Below, piece by piece: positions 1-14,700 of a stretch of 64,000 nucleotides of DNA. Each line of letters starts with the position of its first letter. The stretch's first letter is position 1. The translations under genes were made by a program, and so were the position numbers. This DNA comes from Apis mellifera. Its lineage: Eukaryota; Arthropoda; Insecta; Hymenoptera; Apidae. A model generated the notes under the pieces. That model was given only the letters and a program-made list of their open reading frames with translations, had not been told where the DNA came from and ran no database searches. Location: assembly GCF_003254395.2 (NCBI RefSeq), contig NC_037642.1, positions 9,747,736-9,811,735 of the forward strand. The letters run 5' to 3'.

Positions 1-1454
1 TTTTCAATTTCATGATACCTGCAACATAAGAAATTCAATATTTCAGATTACAAAGATTTACAGAGAACTGATGGAAAGAAGCGCTTTACCATTTGATTTA
101 ATCATAGACAGTTTCGAAACAAATCTCTATAACCGGAACAAGTGGATCGATGGTCCCTTGGTTAAATGCATTCATAGCAGACAACGAGTGACGCTCGCAC
201 ATGGAATACATGAATACGAAATCCTCGAAGTTCATTATCGGAACGTTTCGCGAGTCTGCCAAGTTGTGAAACGCTCAGATGGTACTTGCCAACCGTCCGA
301 CCTATGGGGTACGGTACACAGTCACCGTGTTTCACTGTCGGCGACAGTGTACCGCTCCTCCCGTGGGTAGCTTATAATCAATTCAATTAAAATTGATTTC
401 CACTCGTCACGATACATCAAACAAAACGGGCCGTTGGTCCCTCCTCCCCTCTCCTCCTCTTCTCTTCCCATCTTTTTTCAATACTCTCGCTCTTATTTCG
501 TGCTCCCCCTTGACTACCGTAAAAAGCATGATCTCGCGATTCGAAACCGAGTTATAAATATTCAACGGGAGTCAAAGACGGGGGGGGAGGGCCGGGCGAG
601 TAGTTAGAAAAGAGGGGGGAGGGAGAGGTGAGCTCCCGTAACCGTTTTGTTCTTTTGTCAGCGTCGTCATTATATCATGTGCCTTCAATTTTTCTCTCTC
701 TCCTGTCTCCCCGTGGCAGAGTCGTGTTTGCGTGGGCGTGCAACAGCGCGAGGATTCGACGGCTTCCTGCTGCGAACAGGGGGGTTGAAGCGACACGATT
801 CGCGTATATATATATATATAATCTATCCTTGCCTTCCTTTTCTCGCTTACTCTCGTACATATATAATATATATATCTTTCTCTCGCGTGGATACGTGATG
901 CGTGCTTGATTTTCCTGTATATGCACTCGCCGGGGTGAGACACGCGCCTACACCGGGCGCATTGCCCTTTCGAAAATCCGTTATTAGCATCGAGCCTCCA
1001 TTATGACGTTTCGCAATGCTGACAAATACTTGGCCCCGCCGTGTTCCCTCTTCTTTCCTTCTCCGTCTTCGGCGTGGCCGGCGTCGGTGCGGCTGTGCCA
1101 CGCGCGTTTACATATTATTCGAGGGAACGTGGGACACGCGCCGCCACGCTCCCGGCCCCTTTCACCTACGCGAATATTGTGCCTCCGTCGAGAACCTTGT
1201 TTTCTCCTTTGTCTTCCGTGTCGTTGATGGACGAAGATACGAGTCCCGTTGTACTCGCCTTTCTCTATTGGCGAGCAGGTTTATTTGGCAAATTGGAGCA
1301 TTGGAGATCTGCAATGAAATTTATAGTGAATGAATAATGAATATATGAATTTTATAGTTATAGTTTCTTTTTAATTCTTATTACGAGTAATAAGCGATTA
1401 TCCATTGTGTATTATTGGTTATAAGTGATTAGTGATTATTTGATTCTGTTCCAG
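1..1454. other. Probable intron, no supported exon
   Basis: This stretch lies upstream of an exon whose acceptor is at 1453-1454, so it is probably intron of the gene that ends at 2008. A 99-codon open frame at 71-370 (+) has no family features that I recognise. The segment at about 560-1260 is richer in G and C, with short TA runs near 807-822 and 862-875. I see no splice-bounded exon here. Confidence 0.5.
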
Positions 1455-2008
1455 GTTACCAAAGTACGAATTATCAAGGAGGTTACGATCCAGGACATAA
1501 TCAGCAGGCGATGGTTCCTGGTCCATGGGCAAGGGGATACGGCACTCCGCACAATTATCATCAACGGTATCCGGAATATCAGCAAAAGAATAATTACAAC
1601 GTCCAGCAATACGGGCGAAATAATTATCAAAATCCACAATATAATAGTTATGGTTCGCAGTATAATCAACAACGGGTAAGATTTTGATATGTAAAATTAA
1701 TTGTAATTACCTGAAAACGATGGAATTAATTAATTAATGGAAAAATTTGATTGTTTGAAAAAATAAATTTCTTTCATTAAATTAAATTAATTTGATTTCG
1801 ATTAAAAGATTTTTGAGAAAATTAATTGAGAAAGATTGTTTATATAAATATAATTCTTATATTTCTAATAATTTAAGAGAATGACGAAAGCATGTTTTAT
1901 AATTAATCACTTTTTCTTATGATGTTTTAGAATTATTCTTCTAACTACCAAGGGAATAGTGGTGAAAGTGGGGGAAGTAGGGGAGGAGGATGGAGACGGT
2001 CAACGTAG
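1455..2008 (+). CDS. 3' terminal exons of a gene with a Q/N/Y/G-rich tail
   Basis: Two coding exons are supported, 1455-1675 and 1931-2008, ending in TAG. The first follows a CCAG acceptor and its first two bases complete a codon from an unseen upstream exon. It ends exactly at a GTAAG donor, and the second follows a TTTTAG acceptor in phase. Together they encode about 98 residues dominated by Gln, Asn, Tyr and Gly, with repeated NNY and QYN units, and end in a short Gly/Ser/Arg segment (GGSRGGGWRRST). This composition is typical of disordered, prion-like tails of RNA-binding or chromatin proteins. No folded domain is visible, so the family cannot be named. The upstream exons lie outside the window or too far away to link. 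Confidence is good that this is coding and low for function. Confidence 0.7.
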
Positions 2009-4258
2009 ACCTTTCTCTATTTTTGATTAATGCCATCACAGATCTTGAATTTAGATTTATAAGATTTTTCGTTTATAATCTAGAACATTAGAACTATGCT
2101 TAGATTCAGGAATCTATCAACAAGTAAATTGTTCTTTTTTTTTTTTTGTTCATTTTATCTTATATATTATTTATATCTATATGAACTTAGATATACAGAT
2201 GAATGTGCAATATTTTAAATTCATTCCAATATTTGTTTCTTTTTTTTTTTTTTTTTTCTCTCCTAACATTTCTGAATCTTGCATTTTATGAGAATATTGT
2301 CGCTTGTTTAACATTTAGATGATTTAATCATACTTTTTCTTTTTTTTTTTTAGATATTATAGATGCATAATATGATCTATGATGGCAATTATTATTCATA
2401 ACTTAGGAACATAAGCAGTATCAAGTATAATTTTATATGAACTTTAATGTGAATATACATGTTATTCACAAGGAAGGAACTGTATGATAACAACCATCGC
2501 TGAAGATTGCACCTTGGCTATAAAAATTCAGATAGAAATATAAGGAACAATCTTTAAGCGAACGCGATTTGTTAACATAAATTGAATTGTACAATCAAAA
2601 CTCAAGTAATCATGTTAAATGTTTTCTTGTATCATTATTGTTAGCCAATGCAATTTAGTTCACATAAAAAAATTTTAAACTTTGTGAAGATTATTCATCT
2701 ATTCTCGGCGTAGTCAGTTTTAATTATATATTCTCATATTACAACATCATTGGTTATATATCCAATCCAATTGTTGTTTAATATGGAATATTAATTCAAA
2801 CGTTATTCATTCCTGATTAGATTTCGTCACGTACAATACGATGAATAATCTCATTTTGTTAAAAAAAATTTTAACCTTATTTTATAGCCTTGTTGTCATG
2901 ACTTCAGTTTCATCGGATATCCGTCGTGTATACATATCGTTCGTGTACAACCAATCGAAAGGAATATATAAATCCTTTTCATTATACACTAACTTGCACA
3001 TCACACGTGGAAACTTTTTTATTGTATTCACTTGAACATAAAAAAAAAAAAAAAAAGAAAAAAAAAAGTATAGAAATATAATTTAATTAATTCGCGATAT
3101 TCTCTTCCGCGAATTTTTTTCGTATCTTCACATTTTCCAAAAATCCTCTCGATCGATCCTTTCTAAAACAAAAAGTTCAATTTTTATCAAACGGTAAGGT
3201 GTTATTTTTGATATTGAATAAGAATAAAAAAAATTTTTGGAAAGCTAGATAGGTAGGTGCTGTAACCGTGACGCATGGCGTTGTACGGTATCAAAGTTGA
3301 AACCAGGCGGTCCGGGTACATCTGGTACCGGTCTACCAGAGCGGGCGAGCATTGAACCAGCGAGTACCCACTCGAGAAAACAATAGCGAGCAACGCTCTT
3401 GTTCTCTTTCCTTCTCTCTCTCTCTCTCTCTAACTCTCTATCGTCACCCTGAAATCTGGAACCCATATTGTAGAACCGTTTCATCGGAAATGGAGACGCT
3501 CGATCTCTTTAGTCAGGCAAACTTTGGCAATCGATACGATCTTAGCTGACGTTGATGATAAAAGATATCTATTTATGCTGTAATAATAAAGAATATAAAT
3601 TTTTAAATTTCATTTTTTTTGTTACGGAATATTTGATATCGATAAATATAATATGAAAATATTTATATGATAGGTATGTATCGAACTTACGACAAACGCC
3701 ACAATGGAAAGAGTATCGTATTTTGCACGACCCATTTAATTTGCATTGCCCGCATAAAATCCTCTGATCGTATGATGATCCAAGTCGATACTTCCGATAA
3801 CCCGCATGAGTAAGTGTAAACAAGTCTTTCAATCTTCTCACACTATACGCTTCTTCAACTCGTTCATCCCTATTCGATGTTATTATTACAATTTTCCAAT
3901 CGATTTCCTCGGTTATAATTATTATATCTTTTCGTTAGTTCGATCCTTTTTTATCCAAAAACTTTTCAAGCGATTCTAATCCTTTTTTAAAAAAACTTAT
4001 AAAAGTTACCTCTATCGATGAAACATCGCGTTTCTCTTTGAGAAATTTCGCAGAGGATGCATCTCGAGCCTGGTTATTGCGTCTGCACGCGATTATGGAT
4101 GATCGAGCCGTTGTGCGTGCCGCGCATACTCCTCCACTCCGAAGTGCTCCTTTCTGTGAAGCTTGCGGCGTTATCTCGGCTTCCTTGTTGTCCCTTTGAT
4201 GAAATAAAGCACTATCCGCGGCGAGATCTACCCCACGTTAGTAGTTAGAGGTTCCCGG

Positions 4259-4259
4259 C

Positions 4260-4292
<33 letters not shown>

Positions 4293-4312
4293 TCTTTCTC
4301 TCTTCCTCTGCA
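4259..4312. repeat. CT-rich microsatellite
   Basis: A run of about fourteen uninterrupted TC dinucleotides grades into imperfect CTCC and TTTC units. It lies in the gene-poor interval. Confidence 0.9.
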
Positions 4313-7300
4313 TGATGTGTACTACTTTCTCTTTCTCTCTCTTTATTCTCGAGTTCTCTCGACGATGCAGGACACAATGCGGCCCTTACATCTTCATCGA
4401 GTACGAGTCGTCGCTTGCGTGTAATGCGTTCACTCTGTACTTTCCATACGGGTATACGAGTTCCCATTTCCTACTGCCTCTACTTGGATTCGCTCGGACG
4501 ATACTCGTCTCACTCACTCTTCTTTTTAAATCCTTGTTTTTCCTTTAAAGAAAAACATAAGGTAAACGTAATACAATTTAACCATATATTTCATTTGCAT
4601 TATCAATTTTTTTTCTTTCGAATGGATGCGAAATTGAAAATATTTAAATATTAGAACAATAAGAGAAAATTAAGAAAGAAATTATAATAAATTTAAATAT
4701 TTACAAATCGTTCAAAATTTGATATCCTTTTGCAAATATATCATATTCTTGTCCCTTTTTATAACAGCAGAGAAATGGATACGATTTTTTCACAAAATAT
4801 CAAGCGTTGTTCTCTCGTCGATAAAGCTGATGCGTTTATGTCGGCGAATACAGATTCCAATACACTCGTGCGATCTATGCGGCTGAGAAAAAGAGAAAAC
4901 GTAAAAAACAACGATAAAAAGGAAAAGAGAAAAAAGAATGGAGAAAAAGGAGGCAAACGAAAGAGAGAAAGAAAGGGGCGAAAACAGAGAAAGGAGAAAC
5001 TTTGGTACACGTAACTGGAGGCAGTCCGTTGGGTGGTTGAATCGTGGAGTGGAAGGCAGAGAGCCCTTATACGCTCATGAAGAAGAAGGTCCAGGTGCGC
5101 CCTCACCTCACACGACTCTGCTCCACGGCACATCCGAGTTCTCTTCTGCCTTCGTTCTCTCTCCCTTCTTTAGCTTTTTCTTTTCTTTCTTCTCTGCTCT
5201 TCTTCTCTTCCCTATTCTTTCTATTTTCTTTCCTCTGGCAGTCGGCGTTCTCTTACGCACTTCCGCCATGGTGTACGCATTGCTCTCCGGCAACGTAAAA
5301 ACGCAGCAACCCATGTAATGTCGTGACATACGTTGGATGCTCTGTGAATGTGTACATGCAAACGCGCACGCGCACACATTTATGTATATTCGTACATGGG
5401 TACAGGCACCTAAAGGTAAAGAATAGGGACTGAAGTACCAGCGTGCAAAATGGATGGCGGATATAAATGCCAAGTAGCCAAGTATACGGCACTCTCTCTT
5501 ACCCATTTCGTTCTTCTCTCTTATCTCGCTTGGTCTTGCGTGATTTGCCGTATTGTCCTTTTCTCATTCGTACATATCGTTTTGTACTGACTATGCCGCC
5601 TGCATTTGATAAGTATGTATTGGCCGAGTGTCTACGGTCGTTTGCGCGGTGCGAAACGACGCGGAAAGATCAAGCAGCTGCGAATAAAATTTTTATGCAG
5701 GCTATAGAAGCGAAGAAACGGAAGTTAACCATGCACCAAAAAAAATTAGAGATCACGATTAACATACCAATTCACTATATTTTACACCACACGTGCTTCT
5801 TTCGAACACGTGTCAAAGTGCCATCTCTGATTTTATGTAGGAAACTAGCAATTTTTCTTCACCAATCACGTGCATGGAAAGACACCATGAGTGAAGTGTT
5901 TGTGTAGAGTTAAGTGTATTCGATCCATGACGTGATTTATTTTTAATTAACTAGCTGTGTGATGCAGATTATCTTAGAACTCATTGACAACGAAAATTCT
6001 GTGAGATAATGCGATCGTGCTTGGAAAAAATTGTGGGTGGTCGGTTTTCGTGACAGGTCGCGGAAAGATGAGCTCTTTGCTTGACGTGTACCTCGTTACC
6101 GCGTCGGTGAAGACAAACTCAGACACCAGGGATGACGCAGCACCAGCTCCTGGTTACCTCTAGCCTATTGTTCTCCCCGCATTTCTTCTCAGCTCGTGCT
6201 CAAGTGCTCGATCGCTACCCTCCCTCGAAACCCGGATCCCTAGACATGCTTTTAGCTCTGTACCCGCGTACGTCCTTCGTGACTAAACGGGATTGTAATT
6301 TTTTTACTTGGTTAATAAAAACATCATATTATTTTTAAATTTTATCCTTGATCTCTGTGCCAAATCAACAATGATATTATAAAAAAATCATTTAATCTAT
6401 AAACAATATGATTATTAAAATATAATTTAACCTATTATTTAAAGGAAAGGAAGTTCAAATATCTTATATCACGAAAAAGTTGGTTACATATTTTGTGAAT
6501 GTTACGAACATTCGATGACCGAAATAAGAACAACGGTAAGATTCGGAGATTCAGTAATCGAATGAGCAATCGGATAGTAAAAAGAAGAAAGGTGACGAGA
6601 TGCGACCCCCCGTGAGGTTTCCCGCGCGGGGCACCCGCCTGTCGATAATGTCCCATACCAGTTACCGACAAGAACTTCACCTGCGTAACGCTTCGATTCC
6701 GTGGTTGACCCCCCATGCGAAATGGGCCCCCTGCTTGCGTCATGTCGATTTCTTGACTTCGATTGTCCAGTCTCGCGGAAATAACGATACGTTCGTATGG
6801 AGAAAGCGACAAATGCCACCGGTATGTCGTCACCCTGTCGTGGGGCTAAAACGTCGAGTAAAACTGAGTACGTTCGCCCCTGGTGGCCTCGCCGTGTGTG
6901 GGAACCTCTGATCTCGCGATTTTCCTTCGTCGTTCGAACATAACCTCTTGAGAATTCAGCGAATAGCCGATAGGCATATGCGTTTCTGTCGGGTATTAAA
7001 AGTGCGCGGGCTTAATTTTTACAAAAGCGTTGCCTGTGCACCCTGTGTGCTACCTTCTGCTCGATAAACAATATACTATCGTGTACACGCCAACGGGCCG
7101 ATGAGTGGCCTCCCGGTACAATGCCATCTTATGACATTTTCGAGTTCGACCGTTGTTGTCGAGTGCTTAAGTGCTCGTTATACACGCCGCGTCAAGCTTT
7201 TGTCGTAGCAACTGTTTTTTCGGGCGTCGGTTAAGTGTGTCCGGGAATATGAGTTCGTGAGTCTTGTTTCCTATAGACGAGAATCGAAAATTAATAACGG

Positions 7301-10300
7301 ACCAAATAAATCTTGTGGTTTGTACATTGAGATTTAACGAATATTGTGCTGGTGAAATTAACGTTCGTACAATTAATAATATAGATACAGCGAATAACAA
7401 ATACCGATCAACCAATCGATGTAAGTAACATCAATCTTTCTATCTATCGATATTTTCAATAATTTATTGATTGTTTTAATTCCTTCATATTAATAAGTAA
7501 TTTTAACATTAAGGTAATATAATAACGAGAGATTCAATTGATTGCGATAAACAATCTATTTTCGCCGGTTTTTCCCGATTGATACAAAGGATTGAGAGAG
7601 AAAAGAGCGCGAAGAAAGTCTCGGTCAGTAGGTAGAAAGCTGGTTGTCACGGAGAAACATTTTCTATCGTCTTCGAGCGATTTACTTCTGGAGGTCAAGC
7701 TCGCCCACGTAACCAGCTTCACTTCAGGATTTCAGGGGCGTATCCACGGGGCGTGTTCACGGAGTCGGTAGGATCGACTAGGGGCGGAGTCGTTTCCCCA
7801 CCGTTTCCAACGCGCGATTTTTGCTCTCGGCAGGAACGCACACGCATATCCGCTATGTATATACATGTAAGTCGCTGATTTCTCGTGTGAGTAACACCGT
7901 GACGTCGCAAGTTCGGACACGGGTCACAGACAGTAGACTTTGCCGAGTTTTCTTCGGCCGATCGCCGGCTAAACGATTTCTTATGCCGCGACATTGAACG
8001 CTTCGTTGTTGAGAAACCGCGTTACATTTTTTTCTTTCTTATATTCTCTGTCTTTTCTTTTAACAGAGTGCGCTTCCTTATTTGACGAACTTGTACGAAG
8101 AACAAATCTTGTGAGTGCATCAAGCGTCAACGATACTTTTCAATCATTGTTCGGTGTTTCCTAACCTTAATTTTTCGTTAAGTTACCAGGACTCGAACGC
8201 GATATATTAAATGTAACTTTTTTTCATCCTTTTTGTTTTTCATTATTTCATTTCTTCTGTCAATCCTTTCTGGATATAATATTTTCATAGTTGGTAATGA
8301 GTTCTGGTAATATTCTCATCAATGGAAAAAATATTTATGAAATGTGTTTTGATCAAATTTATATATCGAATTATTTGAATTTAAAAATACTATCAAAGAT
8401 TATTAAAACAGAATTTTCACGAAAATACGTTTGCAAAAACACGAACGAAAGCTTTCTAGATGATAAAGAAAGAATAAAATATAGAAAAAAAACTGAAATG
8501 AACTTCGATTATTTTCGAACATATAGTATCAACGTTTCATGATACGATATGAATCTCGATATATACGAATATCTATCAAATCTTGGATATTTTTGATCAA
8601 AATTGGGATTTAATAACGGATCGACGAAATATCCATTTCAGGTGGCGCGATTGATTGCACATATAGATATATCTTACGTACGGTGAACGAGGGAATATCG
8701 CAAATTCCGTGACGGTACGGATGGCAAAGGCATTCTGGCGTAGCAATTACCTGCAGGGCGAGGGAGTCAAGTAGCAATATCTGGACCTGTTATCCAGTTC
8801 GGTTATCCCGACTGGAATGCTTTGTGTCGCCGGCAATCTGCATTTCTACCTGTTTGAATGGAAGTCTATGAGATTCGCGGCATGATTTCAAATGAAATCG
8901 ACTCTTTGTCCTCCGGCCGGAAATTTCCAATTCAATAACGTGCTCAGGGAAACGCTGCAGAAACGACTGATTGACTGATATCTACCCAGAATTGGATGGG
9001 ACGCGAAAAAATGGAGAAGTTTTTCTATCCATCGTCCATCATTGGAGAAACTTGAATGTCTTACATTTAGTCAAGATTTTAGTTTTCAGTTGAATTATTG
9101 AATCTTATTAACCTTTTTGCTATGTTTAAGTATTATCTTAAAATTTCGTAAAATTTCATTTTTTTAAATTTTCTTCATCATTTAGAAACGAGTATTAATA
9201 AAATATTTGAATTTCAAAGAATACATGTTTGAAAATCTATTGTATTTTTTAGCAAGGATTCCTAGCTTTAAGAGAATTCTTCCATTGGAAGACCTATGAA
9301 TGACGAATGCCAAGAACTTGCTCGACAACCCTTTGTAATGCATTAGAATTTCGCAGCTATCAACAAGGGAGGAAGACGACATTAGCATCAAGGCTAAGGA
9401 CACCCTTGCCTCGCATTCGCGTCTTAGATCGAAACAACCCCATGTTTTCGTTGGCCCAGTATTCATGAACGAACGTTTCAACGTGGGGCATTCGACTTCC
9501 TTCTCCTTCATGAATTTACAATCGACCCAAGGATTCGCGTAAACGAAGCTTACGTGCGCCATTTCCAGAGAAATAGCATTAAATATAGAAATTTAAATAT
9601 CGATTCTAAAAATTTCAAACGAACTTCGCTATCAGTGAAAATATCTAGGTACCTATTTTAAGATATTATGTTAATATAAATTTAATAATTTTAATTTTTA
9701 TTTCTTATCCATATAATAATAATCTTTATTAGATCATATCGTTTGAATATCATTTCTAATTACTTTTCTCATTAATTAATTAATTAATAATATAGATAAA
9801 CAAGCCAAAAGTTGGAAAGATTTATTAATCGTATCAAAAACGGTAATAAATCCGTGGTCGAGCTAATAAGGGCGTTAGTGTTGAAAGGAGGGAGAAAAGG
9901 GAGCAATAATAACGAGAAAGATAGCAACTGAAGGTTTAGTGGACAAGGGTTAACGGGGTGAGGGAAAGCGGATGGAGGCTGAAGCCACGTGCTGCTGTCA
10001 CTGGCACAGATTATATTATATAGGAATGGCAGCGAATAGGTGTAGATATAAGCGTCGAGCGGCAGTTAATAAATATGATAATGGCGGGTGAAGCGAGAGA
10101 AAGAGAGGTACGTGTGGGGTGCGATATGGGATACCAGTGTATAAGAGTGACCACCAGAAGCAGAGGCCTGTCACTGTCAGGACCTCTCATATGTCATACG
10201 GTGTACGCACGTACACACACACACACAAAGGCACACGCGGCGCACGATGACAACATTGAGCGCGAAACCATGTGTGACCATTTTCCCATTTTTCTACTTT

Positions 10301-11714
10301 GATACGATGCGATTATACCACATTTGGCTTCGCATAATTTTTGATTCCGATGTGAGACTAGCTTCCTTTTTTTTAAACTGACCTATTTATCTCTTTTTCA
10401 GGTAACAAAATTTATTGAGGAGCAATGCATCATATTTAACAGATTTATGTAATTCTAGTAAGTGTTTTTTAACGCATGATCGATCATTTCAACACGATAC
10501 ACTCGACACGATTTCTCTCACGATTAAACACAACTTATATTAACTCTCCTTTTTTTTTCTAGAAGATGAAGAATACCGTACCGTGAGATTTACCATTTGA
10601 AATGCAAAATTGTTGAAGGATCATCGTCAATGATGGCGTTAATTCGTGAAATTTCGTAATATCATGACGAAATGTTGGAGAAGAAAAAGAGAATAATATG
10701 AAGAATACCGGTTTCCCCCTCCGGCTTTCATTAATCTCACTTCCGCAGCACAAGTCGGAAACAGTTTTCTGTCGAGCAACCTTTTCCCTTTTGACCCGGT
10801 AAATTGCGCGCGCGTGTACACGCGCCGCGTGTACCTGTAGCCGCTCTTCCAGGAGCAATTAGTCACGGTGCTCTTGATAAATCGCCGGAATCCTCGTGGG
10901 GGTTAAGTCCCTGCTGCAGACCCTCGGCAAATATCCAATAACAACCGGGCCGACTCCTGATGCCCGCTCTTCCTCTCTCTTTACCTGTACGCCGGGCATT
11001 AACCTTCACCTATCGAAGAGATCGGCTTACCTTAATAATCGTAGCTAGCACTCGTAGTCGCATTCTAAGGGGGTTACGACGTTACGAGGCCAGGAACACG
11101 CGGCTCGCGCCGAGGGTGTTTCCATGGTTGCTAGTCGCGAAGCCGATTCGTTCCACGCCAAGGCACGAGAGACAAGGCACGATCAAAAATCGTCAGAGAT
11201 GTAATGAAACATTCTTAGTATTTTCTCTTTGTTGGACAGCAAGAGTAAAGGTTTGATTGTTAAGCTGGGGTATTGGTTTCCCAACCCCAGGGGAAGGTAA
11301 TTAGTTGAGCTTTTGTCAGATCAGTGTCGAAGAGGATTATATCTTTTTATATATATATGTGTATAAATTAAATTATAATCCATGATAAAATGTTATGATA
11401 AAATGTATTAATGGTGATAAAAATGTAGACTTAAAAATGATAATGAGATATTTTTTCTTGTGAAATATTTTGTAAAATTTCTGGGAATTTTATATTTTTT
11501 TTTCTCATAGATATAAATTTTATAATTACAAAGAATTTTTTTAAAAATAGAGCGTGTGTATATCGCCTATTATACAAAGAAAACAATTGCCTGTTCTTGG
11601 TGACTTGCTGAATCTTGCTGATCGCAGCTTTTAGAGTCGTGTCAATTCGCTTCCCATTCAGTTGTATTCAATCCTTTGTCGAATACTCGAGAGTTAATAA
11701 GAAAAGAGAGGAAA

Positions 11715-11716
<2 letters not shown>

Positions 11717-11746
<30 letters not shown>
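11717..11746. repeat. GA dinucleotide microsatellite
   Basis: About fourteen tandem GA units in an AT-rich spacer. The complementary open frame on the minus strand is only the repeat read as Ser-Leu. Confidence 0.9.
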
Positions 11747-11749
<3 letters not shown>

Positions 11750-14700
11750 GTAGGAAAAATGGGATAGGATAAATATATGTTTCGATGCACTACGTACACC
11801 AAGTTTAAGTTTCCTTTGAATAAGTATCATTTTATTAATATCTCTGTCGTTATTTACAAAACTTTGTAATAATCTCTAATTTTTTTTTTTTTTTTTTTTT
11901 TCACCGTCACACGCTACTCGCTATTCGTCAATCGTTATATTTTTACGCTTTTGTGTGTACCTGTGTACGTATGAATCGGTATTGTACGTGTGTATTTGTC
12001 TTTTCGTATCGTGTATGTGTTATATTAATGTCGATAATGCTCGAGTTCGCTAAAAATCGTTTACAGTAGAACGCGAAATCCTTCACGCGGGATCCGTCCG
12101 TTGAAATTCACCTCTTTTCAACTTCGGGCCCGGCTTCCACCACTTATTTCATACTTCTTTCTTGCGCTATCTTCGTCGCGTGTGCGCCTAAACATCAGCA
12201 TACCACATATTATATTTACACCATCGAATTCACACCTGTGACCTCGTTATCACAGCGCGCACGCCACCTTTTCACTCACTCACTCGCTCACTCACACGCG
12301 CACGCACACACATACACATACTCTCTCTCTCTCCTTTTCATATCCGGCACGTTTTCTCATCCTCGTCCTCTCGTAGTCGTCGTTGTCGACCGTGGAAAAT
12401 CGATTCTCTTCTACGCGAGCGAACCGCGCGCGTCACAATTTCGCGACGGATGCGAGAAATATATATACTCCGTAATATACACCTCCTAACTATGTACACG
12501 CGTGTCCCCGGCTCGACGTGTCCGTCTGAAATATGCTCGCGACACGGTTTCACCGTTTCCAACAGTGGAAGAAAGGGAAACGTTGGATCCGAGCCGTTCA
12601 ATTGAACAAACCACGCGTCTGCCGGCCGATTAATCCGTTTCGACTGTTTCGAATCTAATGTATATATAAGTCATCATCCTTGTGCTCTTTCAATTTCTTC
12701 CCGCCGTTTTCGTATCTGCCGCCGCACGGAATCGTGAAAGTTAAGAGAATGCTATTTCACTACATAATTCAGGTTTATCTCCCGAGTTGGCAGCCCGATT
12801 GGTGGTCGATCTTTTTTCCCCCCCGCTGATCCCTTTCACCACGAACAGATTCCGCTTCTTTCAATCCGTTTCATCATAGAATCTGGTGGGAATGGTAGTT
12901 TACATTTGAGAAAAAAATTGCGGGTTGGTGTATTTACGTGTGAGGATTGTAAGAGAACGAGTTCGTGGCTTTTTCTTTTTTTTTTTTTTTGGTTAGATTC
13001 AGGTAATAAGCGTCGTTTTTTTTTCTTTTTTCTTTCTTTTCTTTTTTTTTTTCTTTTCCTTTTTAGGTTAGGTTCGGATTGTTTCTTGTTCTTGTAATTA
13101 GGGTATCCGTCGAAGTGACGTTTTAAAATGTTTTCCAAGATACGGAACGGAATAAACTTTTGGCAATTATATTATTTTTCTTTGTCGTGTTTGTGATTCT
13201 GCGCTTATTAAGATAAAAATTTAAATTTTTAAGAAACGTCTGATTAAAAAATTATAAATGAATTTCAAGATAGAAGTATAATTGGTAAAGTAAAAAAAAA
13301 AGAAATCGCTATATAAAACTTGAATTTCGTTCCTTTTTTGTTGGTTTCATCTTACTTTGTATTCTTGTTGTGTAAATGGATTATTTTTTTTACTCTCTAG
13401 AATTATCGACAACCAATTCCGAAATCAGTATCGGTCGAATTACGATTGATGCTTGAACTCGACCAAAAATGTATCAACAATTCTAGAAATATCGTCTCGA
13501 ACAGACCCGTTTTCTCTGGTTATCAACTATGATTCGTTAGTTTTTTTTACTCAGATTAATATAATCGTGCGTCGAAGTAACGAATCCGTGGCTAAGATAA
13601 AACTATCTAAATTGCTAAATATTTCCTTTTTTAAATTTTTATTTAAAATATTTTCTTTTACGAATCCTATTTTTTTTTGTTTTTCTTTTACAAAAATTGA
13701 ATCAATTTTTTTTTATATGGTTTATTATATTCTTTTTGGTCCATTGGAATAAAACAACTGGAATAATTCGAAAATTTCAAAAGTTTGTCTTCGACCGTTC
13801 GTGACCGCTCCGCACGTAGAATTTCTATCCAGTGGAAATCTGAGTCCTTTTTGATGTTACACGTTGTTGCAGTACAACAATGTCGCGAAAGTACTGAATC
13901 TCGAATGACACACGCAATGGCCGCGATCGGTGTACGGTTTCTCGCAGTTGGGAATCGACACGTTTCGAGTGCACTAACCAGATTATTCGCGCACCTGCAA
14001 TCCGTTTCAACGTTTCGATGTTGCATCGATGCTGGTTCGTTGGATGTTTAAATTTGTTTTTATTATATAAAATTAGTTTATGTGTCGTTTTCAAACTTCA
14101 ATCGAATCGTTATTCTTAATTTAGAAAATAACCTCGATACAATAACGTTAGTCTTATTAAATTGAAATTTTTAATTAATATTCGAAACACTTGGTTGAAA
14201 TTATACTTTGGATATGAATTAATACGCGAATTATATGAATTTCTTTTATATGAATTAATGAGTGGCGGGCAAGATTCTTTCTTACCGAGCTTCCTTCGAA
14301 GCAACATTTTAAATTAAATTAGAAAGTACTCGTATCGTTAACATCAAATTGAAATTCTGATTATTTTGGCTTTGTTTTTTGTGATAAGATAAACCGCCGA
14401 TGAAAAATAGATGATTGGGTAGCAGCTACGTAATCCAATATTTTTTCAGCGGGATTTTCGTTATCGTTGTTAGGTTAAACAAGTATTAATCGTACGTATG
14501 TAATAACGTTCTTCTAATTCGTTCACATTCGTCTTTGTTCGTGCGTATCAAATTTTATTTCTCTTCCAAGATAGAATCACATTAAATATCCTTCTGTAAT
14601 TTAAATTGTTTGCAATTTCGAAAGACTTTAGATCTGTTTACTGTAAAAACAGATCTTCAGGAAACAGAATTGAATTTCTACAATAATAACAATTTGTCAA

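Noticed and set aside
4730..5318. Lys/Glu/Arg-rich and Phe/Ser/Leu-rich open frames
   Set aside because: They read purine- and pyrimidine-rich tracts and have no domain or splice evidence.
9182..9562. 126-codon minus-strand frame without obvious repeats
   Set aside because: It has no signal peptide, domain, splice context or family resemblance; length alone is not enough in this region.
13063..13075. TTAGGTTAGG, the insect telomere unit
   Set aside because: Only two units are present in a T-rich context, so there is no telomeric array.
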